The notes: a model not told the origin generated them from the sequence alone. Shown: positions 49,432 to 61,068, counted from the stretch's first letter. The stretch is DNA of 64,000 nucleotides from Mytilus californianus (GCF_021869535.1 NW_026262668.1:138805635-138869634), one strand, 5' to 3'. A program made the numbers and translations.

Positions 49432-50670
49432 ATGGTGTGTAGTGCGACAAAAGACTCGTCTCTCATGTGTCATGATATATCTTCTCAGATAAGGCGGGAG
49501 ACTGCATCATATCTAGACCGAGATGAAATGAAAAGTGTCAGATTCCGTCTTAGGGCTAATTCCCATGATCCTTCTCTGTCAGATGACATGTGTGCTACTT
49601 CTAGTCCGACCCAATATGAAATGGGAAAGATTGTTAGACCCAAAGAAAATAAACCTTTGAGTGAAAGGGAAATTGCACGGATTAAACGTAACAAGAGAAT
49701 ATCTAGGAGGAAAGATGTGTGTAAGTCTATGCCAATATTCTTGGAGGATGATTCACCCGAGTCACTTGAAGACAGAATAAAGGCTATTGTTTTAGACACG
49801 TCTGCTAAGCGATCTAAAGATGATGATGCACTTCTTCAGTCCACGGCTAACTTGGATGATGTTATTCAGGATAGGATTTCCAGAGGCTCTAATATCACAG
49901 ATACAGAAAAAATATACCATAAATTATGTCGCAGGACAAAGTCTTTTATAGTCTCACCTAGTAAATTAACTGAGATGAAAACAAAGCAAAATGATAAACT
50001 TGAAAGAAGGAGGAGTAGGAGTCGGTCTAGAAGTGTGGCAGAGGACAAAGAAAATTCTAAAAGATCTCAAAATGTATTGACTTCTGGTGTAGTTTCTAGG
50101 GATTTTATAGTAAATTCTACAGAGAAACAGAGACACAATACCAAAGATCATATAGCCTCTAAGGTTATAATACCAAAATCTACATACAAACAGAGACACA
50201 ATACCAAAGATTATATAGCCTCTAAGGATATTATACCAGAAAGTGCCAAATATACAGACAAACAGAGACACAATACCAAAGATTATATAGCCTCTAAGGA
50301 TATTATACCAGAAAGTGCCAAATATACAGACAGAAAGAGCCAAAATAACAACAATTTTTCTACAAAGTCATCTCAAATTGTTAAGTCCAAGTTTTCTTTG
50401 ACAAATCATCAGCCAATAAAAAATACCAAAGGAATTCAAACTTCTGATCTCACTGTAAAAACTATTGTGAAGGGAAAATTGAAAATAAATGAGGAAATTA
50501 GTGCAAAAGACAGAAGAAAGGATGAAACTGTGAAAACTGTTTCAAGGAACGGAATAGATAAAAAGTCGAAGGTAGATCAGTCGGTAGATTTTGGTGACAA
50601 ATTAGTATTGCGGCAGTGTCAGATTGGTTCTTCTACTGTGTTTGGATTAGTACAAATTAAGGCTGATACG
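49432..50670 (+). CDS. exon N: unrecognised 413-codon exon, alternative first or cassette exon of the phosphatase gene
   Basis: Open from ATG 49432 to a donor ACG|gtaaga at 50671, 413 codons in phase 0, matching exon 7 (55415). An in-frame TAA at 49411 precedes the ATG and a good acceptor ends at 49381, fitting a first coding exon after a 5' UTR intron. Alternatively, acceptor tatatcttctcag (ends 49488) is also in phase 0 and makes a 394-codon cassette between exons 6 and 7. An open frame this long in such AT-rich DNA is very unlikely by chance. Product: hydrophilic and basic, with RRRSRSRSRS at about residues 193-202 and three repeats starting KQRHNTKD at about 233-300. No domain recognised; probably disordered. 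A second donor 66 bp on (50737) would add 22 residues. Without splicing the frame stops at 50776. Confidence 0.75.
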
Positions 50671-50950
50671 GTAAGATTGGGTCCATGTTACTTTTATGTT
50701 TCTGGGTTTGGATTAGTACAAATTAAGGCTGATATGGTAAGATTGGGTCCATGTTACTTTTATGTTTCTGGGTTTTGATAATTCAAACTTAATCTGACAT
50801 CGCAGGATTGGCCCCTGCTTCTACTGTGTTTGGATGTAGTCCTCATTAAACTGACATAGTAAAATTTGGTCCTTTATGCCTTATAATTCTTATTCATATA
50901 CTGTGTGTGTACTAGTCCAAATTAACTACCATAGTAAGATTTGGTTCTCT
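50645..50950 (+). repeat. tandem repeat carrying the exon N donor
   Basis: gtttggattagtacaaatta plus aggctgatacg|gtaagattgg recurs exactly 66 bp later with gatatg|gtaaga. Decayed versions follow: ctgacatcgcaggattgg (about 50800), ctgacatagtaaaatttgg (about 50853) and ctaccatagtaagatttgg (about 50930). Copies 1 and 2 have strong donors; the last keeps gtaaga. Confidence 0.9.
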
Positions 50951-53806
50951 GACTTATTTATTTAATTTTTTTCAGAGATAGTTCTATTTTCTAGTGTAAT
51001 ATTATAATGAAAAGAAACAAGAGTTGTCATATTTTCTGTTTTTACCAGTAAATATTATAAATGACAGATAGTGCTGCTTGAAAGGAGTAAGTTCACGAAG
51101 GGTTAAAATTGGCCCTAAGATTTTGATGTTTTTTTAATCCGGCCAAAATACTACAAATTTCACATAGAAATAGTTGTGATATTTCTATTTATACAAAATA
51201 ACTTCATTTTGGCACATCACATTAAAAATGACTAAGTATTGACTCTTTAAGTATGCATTATTTGTGTTGTAATGTCAGATTTGGTCAAATTTTCAATAAT
51301 TTTTAAGTTTCTAGCAAAATTTACTTTGGCAGCCAACCATGATCCAGAAAGTTTTTGTGTCTAGGAATTCAAAACCATCATTGACAACTTTTGGTTACAG
51401 AACATTTTGGATCCTAGGTTGCGGCCAAAGGTTTCTTCAAGCTTTTAGGTCCAAAAAATGCACAAAATCATCGCATTTTGACAATATATCTAAAATGTGG
51501 TGATTTTGAAGCCAAGAATGTACTGTTATGAAGAGATTTATTTTAACAAAGAAGTAAGTCTTTTGAAATAGGTCCATTTAAGAACCAAATTATGGCCATT
51601 TTGAAAATTTATGATAAAGTTGAAATTCAAGGCCATATTTGGCCTAAAGTTAACCTTGTCCTTTCTATTGGTATACATAAGAAAGTCCCCCAATACAACA
51701 ATGAATGTGCAAAAGGGCATTAAACAAGCCAAATCATTTTTTCACTAAAGAATTTACTAATGTTCAATTGGATCTGCATTCAAATTATTTTGTTAGATGC
51801 CTTCATGTGCCTTACTATTACAGTTATTTATTATATAGAGGACAAACATCTTTATAGTGGTTATATGTTTTGTCAAAATTAAGATATATATAGGTGTAAT
51901 GTGCTTGTCTGTTTATAATTTATCTCCCTATATATGGCTGTTTACTAAGCCTATTTTACTGCTTTAAAATTATCTGTATCACTTGAAATACCTGGAATAT
52001 TTCAGTAGTCCCGTATTTATTATGTAAATTTTAATTTTAGATAGGAGATCGGAATATTTTATAGCATATCAACCTATTGAAAACTGTGTACACAATTAAA
52101 TGAAAAGAAATGAATTTATTTTGTTATGATCTTTAACCTGGCACGTAAAAAATATGTCTGTTAACATATAATAGATACATTAGGAATGTGACATGATGTT
52201 TGCATTTGCATAAATTTACCGAGTCAGTGGGGGTAATTTGTTATTTACTTACAATTTAGATCAAACTTTATTTGGAGAATTTGTAAAGGGGCATTATAAG
52301 TAACTTCCTCTTGAAAGAGAAATTCATATGTGACAGCTATTGTTATTACAATACGCTTTTAAAAATAAAATCAAATCAAAAAAACATTTGAATTTGATAT
52401 AATCACAAGGATGTTTATTTAAGTATTCAGTTGTTCAAATTTCAGTAGATCCTGCTTTCAGTATGAAGTTTCAGTATTGAATTTAAAAAAAAAAAAATGA
52501 ATTTAGTTAATGTAAAACTTCCAGACTTCCTACTCAATATCAACCTCCATGCATATATATATCAAGTAACTGCCATCCAAATATCATAACTCCCACTTGA
52601 GTTGAGGGACATTTGTTCAAATAAATTAAATTAATGCATACAGGTATTTTAAAAATGTGTGCCATCAAACGAATATCCTCATAATGTATTGTACCAATGT
52701 CCTATAATATATATGACCCCTTTTAAACTTTTTTTTTTGAGAGAAAAATGAATGTTCCAATTAAACCAAACAGAAGCAACCTTAAATTGTCATTTAAGTT
52801 GATGATTGACAAATTTCTGTAATTTGTTTTACATGTCCTGTAGTTTTGATGATACACCTGTGTTTTATACTCCCTGATATTTAAAACAGGTATTGCTTTT
52901 TAAATACATAAGCAATTTTTGACTTAGCATTATCTTCCTGTGAACTTATACTATCAGAACAAAGTCTGGATTACACAGATATGCATTTTTGTATTCATAT
53001 CATTGATATCATATTCTTGACTTAAAAATTTTGTCTTCTTCATTACACCAAGATGATGTCGTTAATTGAAATTGGATACCCTGAATTTATCATGCTTTTC
53101 AATAAATATACAAATGTATATGGGCAAATCACTGAAAGACCTGCCCACCCCCCACCCCCTCCTAAATTATGGAAAACTATCATTCTGCACTGACATTAAT
53201 ATCTTGGTGTAAATTAGATACACTCAATCTGGCTAATGCCCTCATAGGTGAATCTAATATTTACAATTCTCAACAAAGATAATTAGGTTTCAGCACAGAT
53301 GGTGACTGCTTTAATATTTGTTTAAAGCTGTTTGTTTCAAAAGGATAAAAAAATAGGCAATCCAAATTAAGTATATAGAATGCTTATGGTCTGAAGTCAT
53401 TTTGTATGTCAGTTGTACTTGACCTCATTTTTATGGTTCAATGACTTATCAAGGTCCGTGTTAAGCTTTAGTTATAAAGTAATTTTTTCAGGCACTGTCC
53501 AAAGTAGATCTTTCAGGCACTGTCCAAACTAGGTCTTTCAGGCACTGTACAAACTAGGTCAACTATAGTGTCTAAAAGATGTCACTAAGCCTTGATCTCT
53601 TTTATCTCTACAATATTATTTGATGCCCTGATGTTAGTTTGATACATATAGATTGACCTTGACCTATACATTGTTGAAATGCAAAATTGATGTTGATATT
53701 AAATCAATAAAGAAAGCAAGACATTTATGTGTGTCAGCTATTTTGTATTGATATTGATTAGTTTTCTGTAAAAATATTTCACCATGGTTAATTAAAATCT
53801 GGCTTA
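50950..53806. other. intron 6, part
   Basis: 2.9 kb of AT-rich intron; a 26-bp unit (ttcaggcactgtccaaacta) three times at 53488-53562. Nothing else recognised. Confidence 0.7.
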
Positions 53807-54235
53807 TTTTTAGCTCACCTGGCCCAAAGTGCCTTTTTGGAGTTATTGCCCTTTAGTGGTGATTTTTTAGCATTTTTTTGTGTTTTGCCTTACATGATAA
53901 AAATTATAATAGATAAATAGAAACTTGATGAGCAAGACAAGATCTACTAACAAGTAAAATTTTGCAGATATAATTAGTAGACTGTCACTCTTTATAGGAG
54001 TGATTGCCCTTAAATGAGGATTTTGTTTTTTACCTTCTTTTGTGTTTTGAGCAAAAACTAAAGAAGATAGAGAGAAACTAGACAGACTAAATGAACAGCA
54101 ATACAAGATCAACAAAACCGAGATTTTTGTAATGAATTCTATTCTCGTCTAAAATGTTGGAGAGTGTCCTTTGTTGAATATGCACATAGACCAAGAGGAG
54201 CGACACAGGCTTTTTAGAGCCTCTAGTTCTTTCTT
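53807..54235 (+). mobile_element. dispersed element with two internal repeats
   Basis: Starts tagctcacctggcccaaagt, has two internal units about 155 bp apart (ggagttattgccctttagtg; ggagtgattgcccttaaatg), and ends gaggagcgacacaggctttt with agagcctctag. Same layout as R4. No coding capacity. I recall similar ends in other bivalve repeats. Confidence 0.6.
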
Positions 54236-54690
54236 TTTTTTATTGATCACAATACTATAACACTTCAGCATATTTAAATACTTGAGAATTGAAAACTTTT
54301 TGAAAATAGGATTTCAATTCATAGATTCTAATAACAAACAATCGTAGGTTTTATGATATATTTATAAATAAACATTTTTTCGTATTAATGATAAAGAAAA
54401 AGGATAGATTAACATCATGAAATGAGATAACATCGTGATAACATAATTCCAGGTAAATATATGTAAAACACGTGTTACTAGCTTCAAGGAATTAAAATGG
54501 GATGGAAAACACTAAATATTTACTACCTTACAACTATATATAAACATTCCAATGAATTGTAGAAATATAGAAAACTCCGGGTGGATTTCATTTTATTAAA
54601 CTTTATATGAAAAACAGTAGTAGTCATATTGTGAAGTAATTGTAATTGATTTCTTTGACAAAAATGCTGATCTGTCTTATGACAAACTGG
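54236..54690. other. intron 6, part
   Basis: AT-rich intron; nothing recognised. Confidence 0.65.
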
Positions 54691-54694
54691 ACAA

Positions 54695-55040
54695 ATGAAA
54701 GCAATATAGTATTGGTAAGTCACTTGAATGCAATCTAGTATTGGTAAGTCACTTGAAAGCCATATAGTATTGGTGAGTCACTTGAAAGCCATATAGTATT
54801 GGTAAGTCACTTGAAAGCCGTATAGTATTGGTGAGTCACTTGAAAGCCATATAGTATTGGTAAGTCACTTGAATGCAATATAGTATTGGTAAGTCACTTG
54901 AAAGCCGTATAGTATTGGTAAGTCACTTGAAAGCCATATAGTATTGCTTAGTCACTTGAAAGTAATCTAGTATTTGTAAGTCACTGGAAAGTAATCTAGT
55001 ATTGGTAAGACACTGGAAAGCAATATAGTATTGGACAAGG
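54695..55040. repeat. 29-bp minisatellite with donor-like motif
   Basis: The unit tattggtaagtcacttgaaa plus gccatatag occurs about 11 times. Most units contain TTG-GTAAGT, a near-consensus 5' splice site, on the sense strand of the gene, about 400-700 bp before exon 7. Confidence 0.95.
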
Positions 55041-55414
55041 AGCAAAAAACACCAATCTCCTATAAGGGGCTTAATATATGACTAGGTAGGTATATTGGTT
55101 TACCTTTCTGTCTTTGTTTATAGTAGGAAATGTATCTTACTCTATGATAGAACTCTCTCAAAATCATACGATAATTGGTACTAAAAATATTTTGTATTTT
55201 TCAGAGCGTTCATAAGATTGAAATTCCATAATATCAAATTACATTTCAGATAAATTGGTATGGCTAAAATAAATTTAAAACATCCTTTTAATATTATCCA
55301 AATAATTCAGTATTTATATGTAATATGTATTTGGAATTGAGATATGTTTTCACTTTAATTTACCTAACTGATTTTATTTTTCCAAAGATTACATGATAGT
55401 ATTTTTGTTTATAG

Positions 55415-55504
55415 CACAACAGCAACGGTTACCCTGAAGGACATGGTCTGGTTACCATCAGGATGATCCCAGATGAACAGGGCAGGTTTGGCTTCAATGT
55501 CAAG
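55415..55504 (+). CDS. PTPN4: FERM-PDZ tyrosine phosphatase, exon 7 (PDZ start)
   Basis: 90 nt between acceptor ttttgtttatag and donor gtcagt, phase 0 at both ends. Reads HNSNGYPEGHGLVTIRMIPD then EQGRFGFNVK. LVTIRMxPDExGRFGFNVK is the first strand and carboxylate-binding loop of the PTPN3/PTPN4 PDZ domain, which binds C-terminal peptides of partner proteins. Both exon 6 and exon N can splice into it without a frame change. Confidence 0.95.
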
Positions 55505-55739
55505 GTCAGTGCCATGCCAACATCAATTTAGGGGTCAAAGTTATTCTAATAGTTCGGGGAATGTTTGACTTCATTGTCTAGGCAATTTTATGAATTAATA
55601 TGTCATTTGAATGAGAGATTAATATTGAATTTTTACATAGATAATGAAAGTCATTGAAGAAGTGAGTTTATGTGATATAAAGCTGCAGTTTACAATATGA
55701 ATGGATTTATTGATTAACAGTGTTTATCTTCTATTACAG
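55505..55739. other. intron 7
   Basis: 235-bp intron, gtcagt to cttctattacag. No other feature. Confidence 0.9.
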
Positions 55740-55883
55740 GGTGGGGCAGATCAGGGGATGCCAATCATTGTATCAAGGGTAGCACCAAACACACCTGCTG
55801 ATTTAGCCATCCCTCGGTTAAATGAGGGAGACCAAGTTTTATATATAAATGGTAGAGATGTTTCACAACATACACATGAACAG
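55740..55883 (+). CDS. PTPN4: FERM-PDZ tyrosine phosphatase, exon 8 (PDZ core)
   Basis: 144 nt, phase 0 at both ends, acceptor tctattacag, donor gtatta (weaker than the others). Reads [40 protein letters not shown] and VSQHTHEQ, matching the PDZ core of PTPN3/PTPN4 (GGxDQxMPxxVSRxxPxTPAD ... PxLNEGDQVxxINGRD). The frame stays open through the donor for 214 more codons. Confidence 0.97.
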
Positions 55884-56754
55884 GTATTACATTTAACATT
55901 GAAGAGTAATACCATTACCTATACCTTGTTATTTCTACCCTTTATCCTTACTTTAGAAGTCTTATTTAATCAGTCAAAACACAGACCAACAAAAATCATA
56001 TCATTAGGCAGTAGTTGTCAAGCTGTGATGTCATTAAGCAGTAGTTGTAAAGCTGTGATGTCATTAGGCAGCAGTTGTCAAGTTGTGATGTCATTAGGCA
56101 GCAGTTGTCAAGTTGTGATGTCATTAGGCAGTAGTTGTCAAGCTGTGATGTCATTAGGCAGTAGTTGTCAAGCTGTGATGTCATTAGGCAGCAGTTGTCA
56201 AGTTGTAATGATGTCATTAGGCAGTAGTTGTCAAGTTATGATGTCATTAGGCAGCAGTTGTCAAGTTGTGATGTCATTAGGCAGCAGTTGTCAAGTTGTG
56301 ATGACATTAGGCAGTAGTTGTCAAGCTGTGATGTCATTAGGCAGTAGTTTTAAAGTTGTGATGTCATTAGGCAGTAGTTGTCAAGTTGTGATGTCATTAG
56401 GCAGTAGTTGTCGAGTTGTGATGTCATTAGGCAGCAGTTGTCAAGTTGTGATGTCAAATATTTATCCTCTATTATATGTTGTTCTTTCCTCTGATGATGT
56501 TGAACGTTTGGAATCCACTTCATTCTAATGTTTTACCTAAAAGCCAGCTAGAGATTTCAGTATGGGACTGACCTTGGCAAACAAAATGACTTATTCTGGC
56601 AAGTTTTAGTTGGAAGAGATATATTGTTGTAAATATGGAATCCAATATCTATAGGTTTAATCAATATCAATGACATTCATTCTGTTATTTCAGTAACAAT
56701 ATCAAACAAGGCTGTAATATCTCCCACAATATTGATTATGTTGTTGTTTTGTAG
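55884..56754. other. intron 8 with open read-through frame
   Basis: 871 bp. The exon 8 frame continues without stop from 55884 to TGA/TAA-type termination at 56526-56528, mostly through the 30-bp minisatellite. The rest, to acceptor ttgttttgtag, is ordinary intron. Confidence 0.8.
55997..56455. repeat. 30-bp minisatellite, about 15 copies
   Basis: The unit ggcagtagttgtcaagttgt plus gatgtcatta starts about 115 bp after the exon 8 donor. In the exon 8 frame each unit reads [10 protein letters not shown] or a close variant. One unit has a 3-bp insertion that keeps the frame. Confidence 0.95.
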
Positions 56755-56824
56755 GTGGTCATGTTTATACGAGCCTCCAGAGAAACCCATTCAGGAGAAT
56801 TAGTGCTAATAGTTCGCCCAAATG
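56755..56824 (+). CDS. PTPN4: FERM-PDZ tyrosine phosphatase, exon 9 (PDZ end)
   Basis: 70 nt, acceptor gttgttttgtag, donor gtaagt. Reads VVMFIRASRETHSGELVLIV then RPN, the last helix and strand of the PDZ domain (VVxFIKASxExHSxEL in vertebrates). The final codon is split after its first base. Confidence 0.96.
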
Positions 56825-57318
56825 GTAAGTTTTACTACAACACAGACATTATGTTTAAACTTAAAAATAATCTCCCTCCCTCTGGTTCTAGGCTAATGAG
56901 TCATAAAATTTGTTTGAGGGTTTTTGGACCAGCTGAATTTTGTAAAGGGACTACCACAGTGATGGCGGGTAAGGATTATAGTTTGATGGTCAGCTAAAAT
57001 CACAATGAACTGTTTATCACTGGTGTAGCACCCTGTATGACTGGTACCAACTTTTAGATTTATACAGAAATAAGCATTGATGGTCATGAGTTATATGAGA
57101 GACAGTTTCACTATATGAACAACTACTACAACAGTGCTTATTACCAAATTTTATCTTTCCCAAGGAAGTTAGAGGTTTTCTTCAAGTATTAAAGGATATT
57201 GATTTTTTTTATATTTTAAATCATTTGTTAAAACTAATTCTTATTCTTCTTTATGTAAAGCTATACTGAAAAGAAGTGGATGTTTAAATAATCTCAGGAT
57301 TTATTTTGCTATTTAAAC
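56825..57318. other. intron 9, part
   Basis: AT-rich intron. The open frame that continues from exon 9 to 56997 is a read-through with no recognised domain. Confidence 0.7.
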
Positions 57319-57492
57319 GGAATTCCTCTATAGCCACTTCATGTAAATATTTGTTAATCTGACGTAACCAATGCAAGCTATGGTTAGATAACTTTTAAAT
57401 TCTGGGGAATTCCTCTATAGCCACTTCATGTAAATATTTGTTAATCTGACGTAACCAATGCAAGCTATGGTTAGCTAACTTTTAAATTCTGG
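57319..57492. repeat. 87-bp tandem duplication
   Basis: ggaattcctctatagccact starts at 57319 and 57406; the two copies are almost identical. Farther on, gttaccactaagatgcttct recurs at about 58000 and 58065 as a separate small duplication. Confidence 0.9.
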
Positions 57493-57494
57493 AA

Positions 57495-58898
57495 AGGAAT
57501 AGGTGAATTTATTGATCTCGTTTCTGACCCAGAAAGAAATGTTTTGATGTGTATCAAATGACCTTAAGTTTGACCTAAGAATTGATTAAATTGTTATGTA
57601 CACGTAAACATATATCACAAGTCAAACATTTATTTTATCATTTTTGAGAAATAACTGAGCTTTTCTTGTTTCTACATTTGGATACAAGTTATAGCTAACT
57701 TAATGTGAATGAAATATTGGATTGAGAAGGATTACATAACATTGAAATAAATCAAATTTTCTGATCATAGATCAATATTATGTTTGTACTGAGGGAATTA
57801 TTTGATTGTGGAGATATTTCTGTCTGTCACTCAATGCGTGAGGATTATCATAATCAAGAGGATACATGTAAACTTTTAGAAGCAGTTCATTCTTCTTGTC
57901 ACAACAATATCATAATCTTAACCCTCTTGGTGATAGATTGTTCATTACTCTGCAGTTTATGAGTTAGATCCTGTTTATCTGTTGACAAGTTACCATATAG
58001 GTTACCACTAAGATGCTTCTCAGCTGAACATCACAAGGACAAGTTACCATCAGGGTATATATAGGTTACCACTAAGATGCTTCTCAGCTGAATCAATGAG
58101 CTGAACATCACGAGGAATTTATTTTGGTACTGTCACCTCTGTTAGATATGTGCTATGACATAATTTTTTTTGGGTTTGATCATTAATCATGTCTTTAAGG
58201 AAGTACTGGTATTGCCACTGCCTGTGGATTATTGTGGCTATAATGATTGTTGTATATTTCAGTAAGTATATCCTATCACTTTGTTTCAGTTATCATTCCT
58301 CCCCATTTTCCCAGTGAAATGTTGTGTATTTTAGTAAGTTGATATCTACATTTCATCCTAGTGGTAGCCTTATTCTTGATGGCCTGTATATTGGGAATGA
58401 TAGATTGATTGATTGTTGGTACTGGAAAATCAGGGTATATTGGAAAGGAACAGAAATTTCGCACTGCAACCAGCCACCTAGGGACCCCTCTAAGAGTTGT
58501 TGTAAGGGATCATAATGTGCAAAGAGCATGGCACTTTCTTTACACGAGGCACCAAAATTAACGTCCCCATTCTGACTATATATGTCTGAAAACTTGTAAA
58601 TCCTGCACAGCCAAATGGATGTCCCACTTTGGCAAGGGTTTACTGCCGGTGGGAAGAAGACCTAAGTGATCATATTTCTATTCCCCAGTCACCGTTGGGG
58701 GCTATTCAGGTAATGATACTTGATGGTTAATTGATAAAATTTAGTTAACATATCAGTGGATCAAGGCTAGATATTTCTGAAGTAATAATATAAACAACTT
58801 TTTTTTATTCAGTTGATACAATGTCCTGGGTATTTAAAAAATAGTGAAGTTTAAATTGATAAAAATGTATTTTGAATACTTTTAATTACCATTCAACT
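57495..58898. other. intron 9, part
   Basis: AT-rich intron. 58480-58720 is richer in G/C (gcatggcactttctttacac, aatggatgtcccactttggc, ggtttactgccggtgggaag) and looks like a dispersed repeat, but there is only one copy here, so I cannot classify it. Confidence 0.5.
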
Positions 58899-60166
58899 CT
58901 TTTTATACGACCGTATATTGGTATGACGTTGGCGTCGTCTTGCGTCGTCGTCGTCCGAAGACACATTGGTTTTCGCACTCTAATTTTAGTTTAAGTGAAT
59001 GGATCTCTATGAAATTTTACCATAAGGTTCAATACTACAAAAGGAAGGTTGGGATTGATTTTGGGGGTTATGGTACCAACAGTTAAGGAGTTAGGGGCCA
59101 AAAATAAGCATTTTTGTAACTTCCAGACATAACTTGTGTGTTAGTGTATGGATCTCTCTGACATTGTACCACAAGGTTCCATTTCACAAAGGGAATGCTG
59201 GGATTGATTTTGGGGGTAATTGCCTCAAAATTTTAGGAATTAGGGGCCAAAAAAGGGGCAAAAAACAAGCATTTTTCTAGTTTCATGATAATAACTTGTG
59301 TGTAAGTGTATGGATCTTTCTGAAATTGTACTACAAGGTTCCATATCACAAAGGGAAAGCTGGAATTGAGTTTGGGGGTAATTGCCCAAAACGTGTAGGA
59401 ATAAGGGGCCAAAAATAAGCATTTTTCTAGTTTCCAGACAATATTTACTTGTGTTCAAGTGTATGGATCTCTCTGAAATTGTACCACAAGGTTCCATACC
59501 ACAAAGGGAAGGCTGGGATTGATTTTGGGGGTAATTGCATCAAAATTTTAGGAATTAGGGGCCAAAAAGGGGGAAAAACAAGCATTTTTCTAGTTTCAGG
59601 ACAATAACTTGTGTGTAAGTGTATGGATCTTTCTGACATTGTACTACAAGGTTCCATATCACAAAGGGAAAGCTGTGTTTGAGTTTGGGGGTAATTGCCC
59701 TAAATGTTTAGGAATTTGGGGCTTAAAAACAAGCATTTTTCTAGTTTCCAGACAATAACTTGTGTTCAAGTGTATGGATCTCTCTGAAATTGTACTGCAA
59801 GGTACCATACCACAAAGGGAAGGCTGGGATTGAGTTTGGGGTTGATGAATCATAAGGGGGTTCAAAAAATTTGGGGGAGGGATTTTATTTTTCCTTTTTT
59901 TTTCTTTAAAACTTTCCATTTTAAATTGGTTATTTCTGATTTATATATAAAAGCAAATAATAATGATATGGTTTGAATAGGTAAATTAAAATTTTTTAAG
60001 TTCTTAGACCACATTCATTCTGTGTCAGAAACCTATGCTGTGTCAAATATTTAATCACAATCCAAATTCAGTGCTGTATCAAGCTTGTTGTGTCCATACT
60101 TGCCCCAACTGTTCAGGGTTCGACCTCTGCGGTCGTATCAAGCTGCGCCCAGCGGAGCATTTTATT
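58899..60166 (+). mobile_element. dispersed element R4, copy 2 (six internal repeats)
   Basis: Same orientation and ends as copy 1 (atacgaccgtatattggtat, cgtccgaagacacattggtt; end gacctctgcggtcgtatcaa, cagcggagcattttattt). Internal gtatggatct occurs at about 58997 (gaatggatct), 59146, 59308, 59461, 59621 and 59772. Spacing alternates near 150 and 161, so the real unit is a dimer of about 313 bp and this copy has one dimer more than copy 1. The 5' hairpin is partly deleted. Confidence 0.8.
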
Positions 60167-60169
60167 TAA

Positions 60170-60607
60170 GGATAAATTAGGAATATAGAATAAAAAGAAA
60201 ATGGATGTACTAGTTTACATGTACTTTTTGATATAACTACCTGTTGAAGGCTAAGGAATTTAACCATGTGATTTTGTTGGGACTTTGGTATGGACACATA
60301 ACAGGAAATGAGACCATATCTTCATCATAGTGTACTGTGTCACTTTGTGTACTGTGTCACTTTGTTGACATCAAATAAGTTGCACTGAGTAACCCCACTG
60401 GTCATAATACTTGTAGATGTATATTTAAATGTCTGGTGTAGCTAATTATCTACCTGTAAATTTACCTGCAGTACAGAAGGATTGTCTAGTAATTATATCA
60501 CTGGATCAAGTCTTTCTTATAATGAAAATTGATATAGCATTAATCATTATTCCATTTATTGGAAATGAAAAAAAGTTTTGTTGGAAAACCCACAACATTT
60601 TTTTCCA
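60170..60607. other. intron 9, part
   Basis: AT-rich intron; gtgtactgtgtcactttgt is duplicated near 60330-60365. Nothing else recognised. Confidence 0.65.
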
Positions 60608-61068
60608 GCTCTGTAATGAGAGCATGTCCTTGTAATAATAGCCTCATTTAGCCAGCTCTGTAACAAGAGCATGCCCTTGTAATAATAGCCTCATTTAGCC
60701 AGCTCTGTAACCAGAGCATGCCCTTGTAATAATAGCCTCATTTAGCCAGCTCTGTAACCAGAGCATGCCCTTGTGATAATAGCCTCATTTAGCCAGCTCT
60801 GTAACAAGAGCATGCCCTTATAATAATTGCCTCATTTAACCAGCTCTGTAACAAGAGCATGTCCTTGTAATAATAGCCTCATTTAGCCAGCTCTGTAACG
60901 AGAACATTACCTTATGATAACATCATCATTTATCCAGCTCTGTAACAAGAGCATGCCCTTGAAATAATTGCATCATTAATCCAGCTCTGTAACAAGAGCA
61001 TGCCCTTGTAATAATAGCCTCATTTAGCCAGCTCTGTAACAAGAGCATGCCTTTGTAATAATTGCCTG
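60608..61068. repeat. 48-bp minisatellite, about 9 copies
   Basis: The unit agccagctctgtaacaagag plus catgcccttgtaataatagcctcattt, with point variants. Non-coding. Confidence 0.95.

Noticed and set aside
55701-56528. A separate 275-codon gene starting at 55701
   Set aside because: The part with real homology is PDZ exon 8, bounded by good splice sites. The upstream codons are intron 7 and the tail is a minisatellite. Kept only as a read-through possibility.
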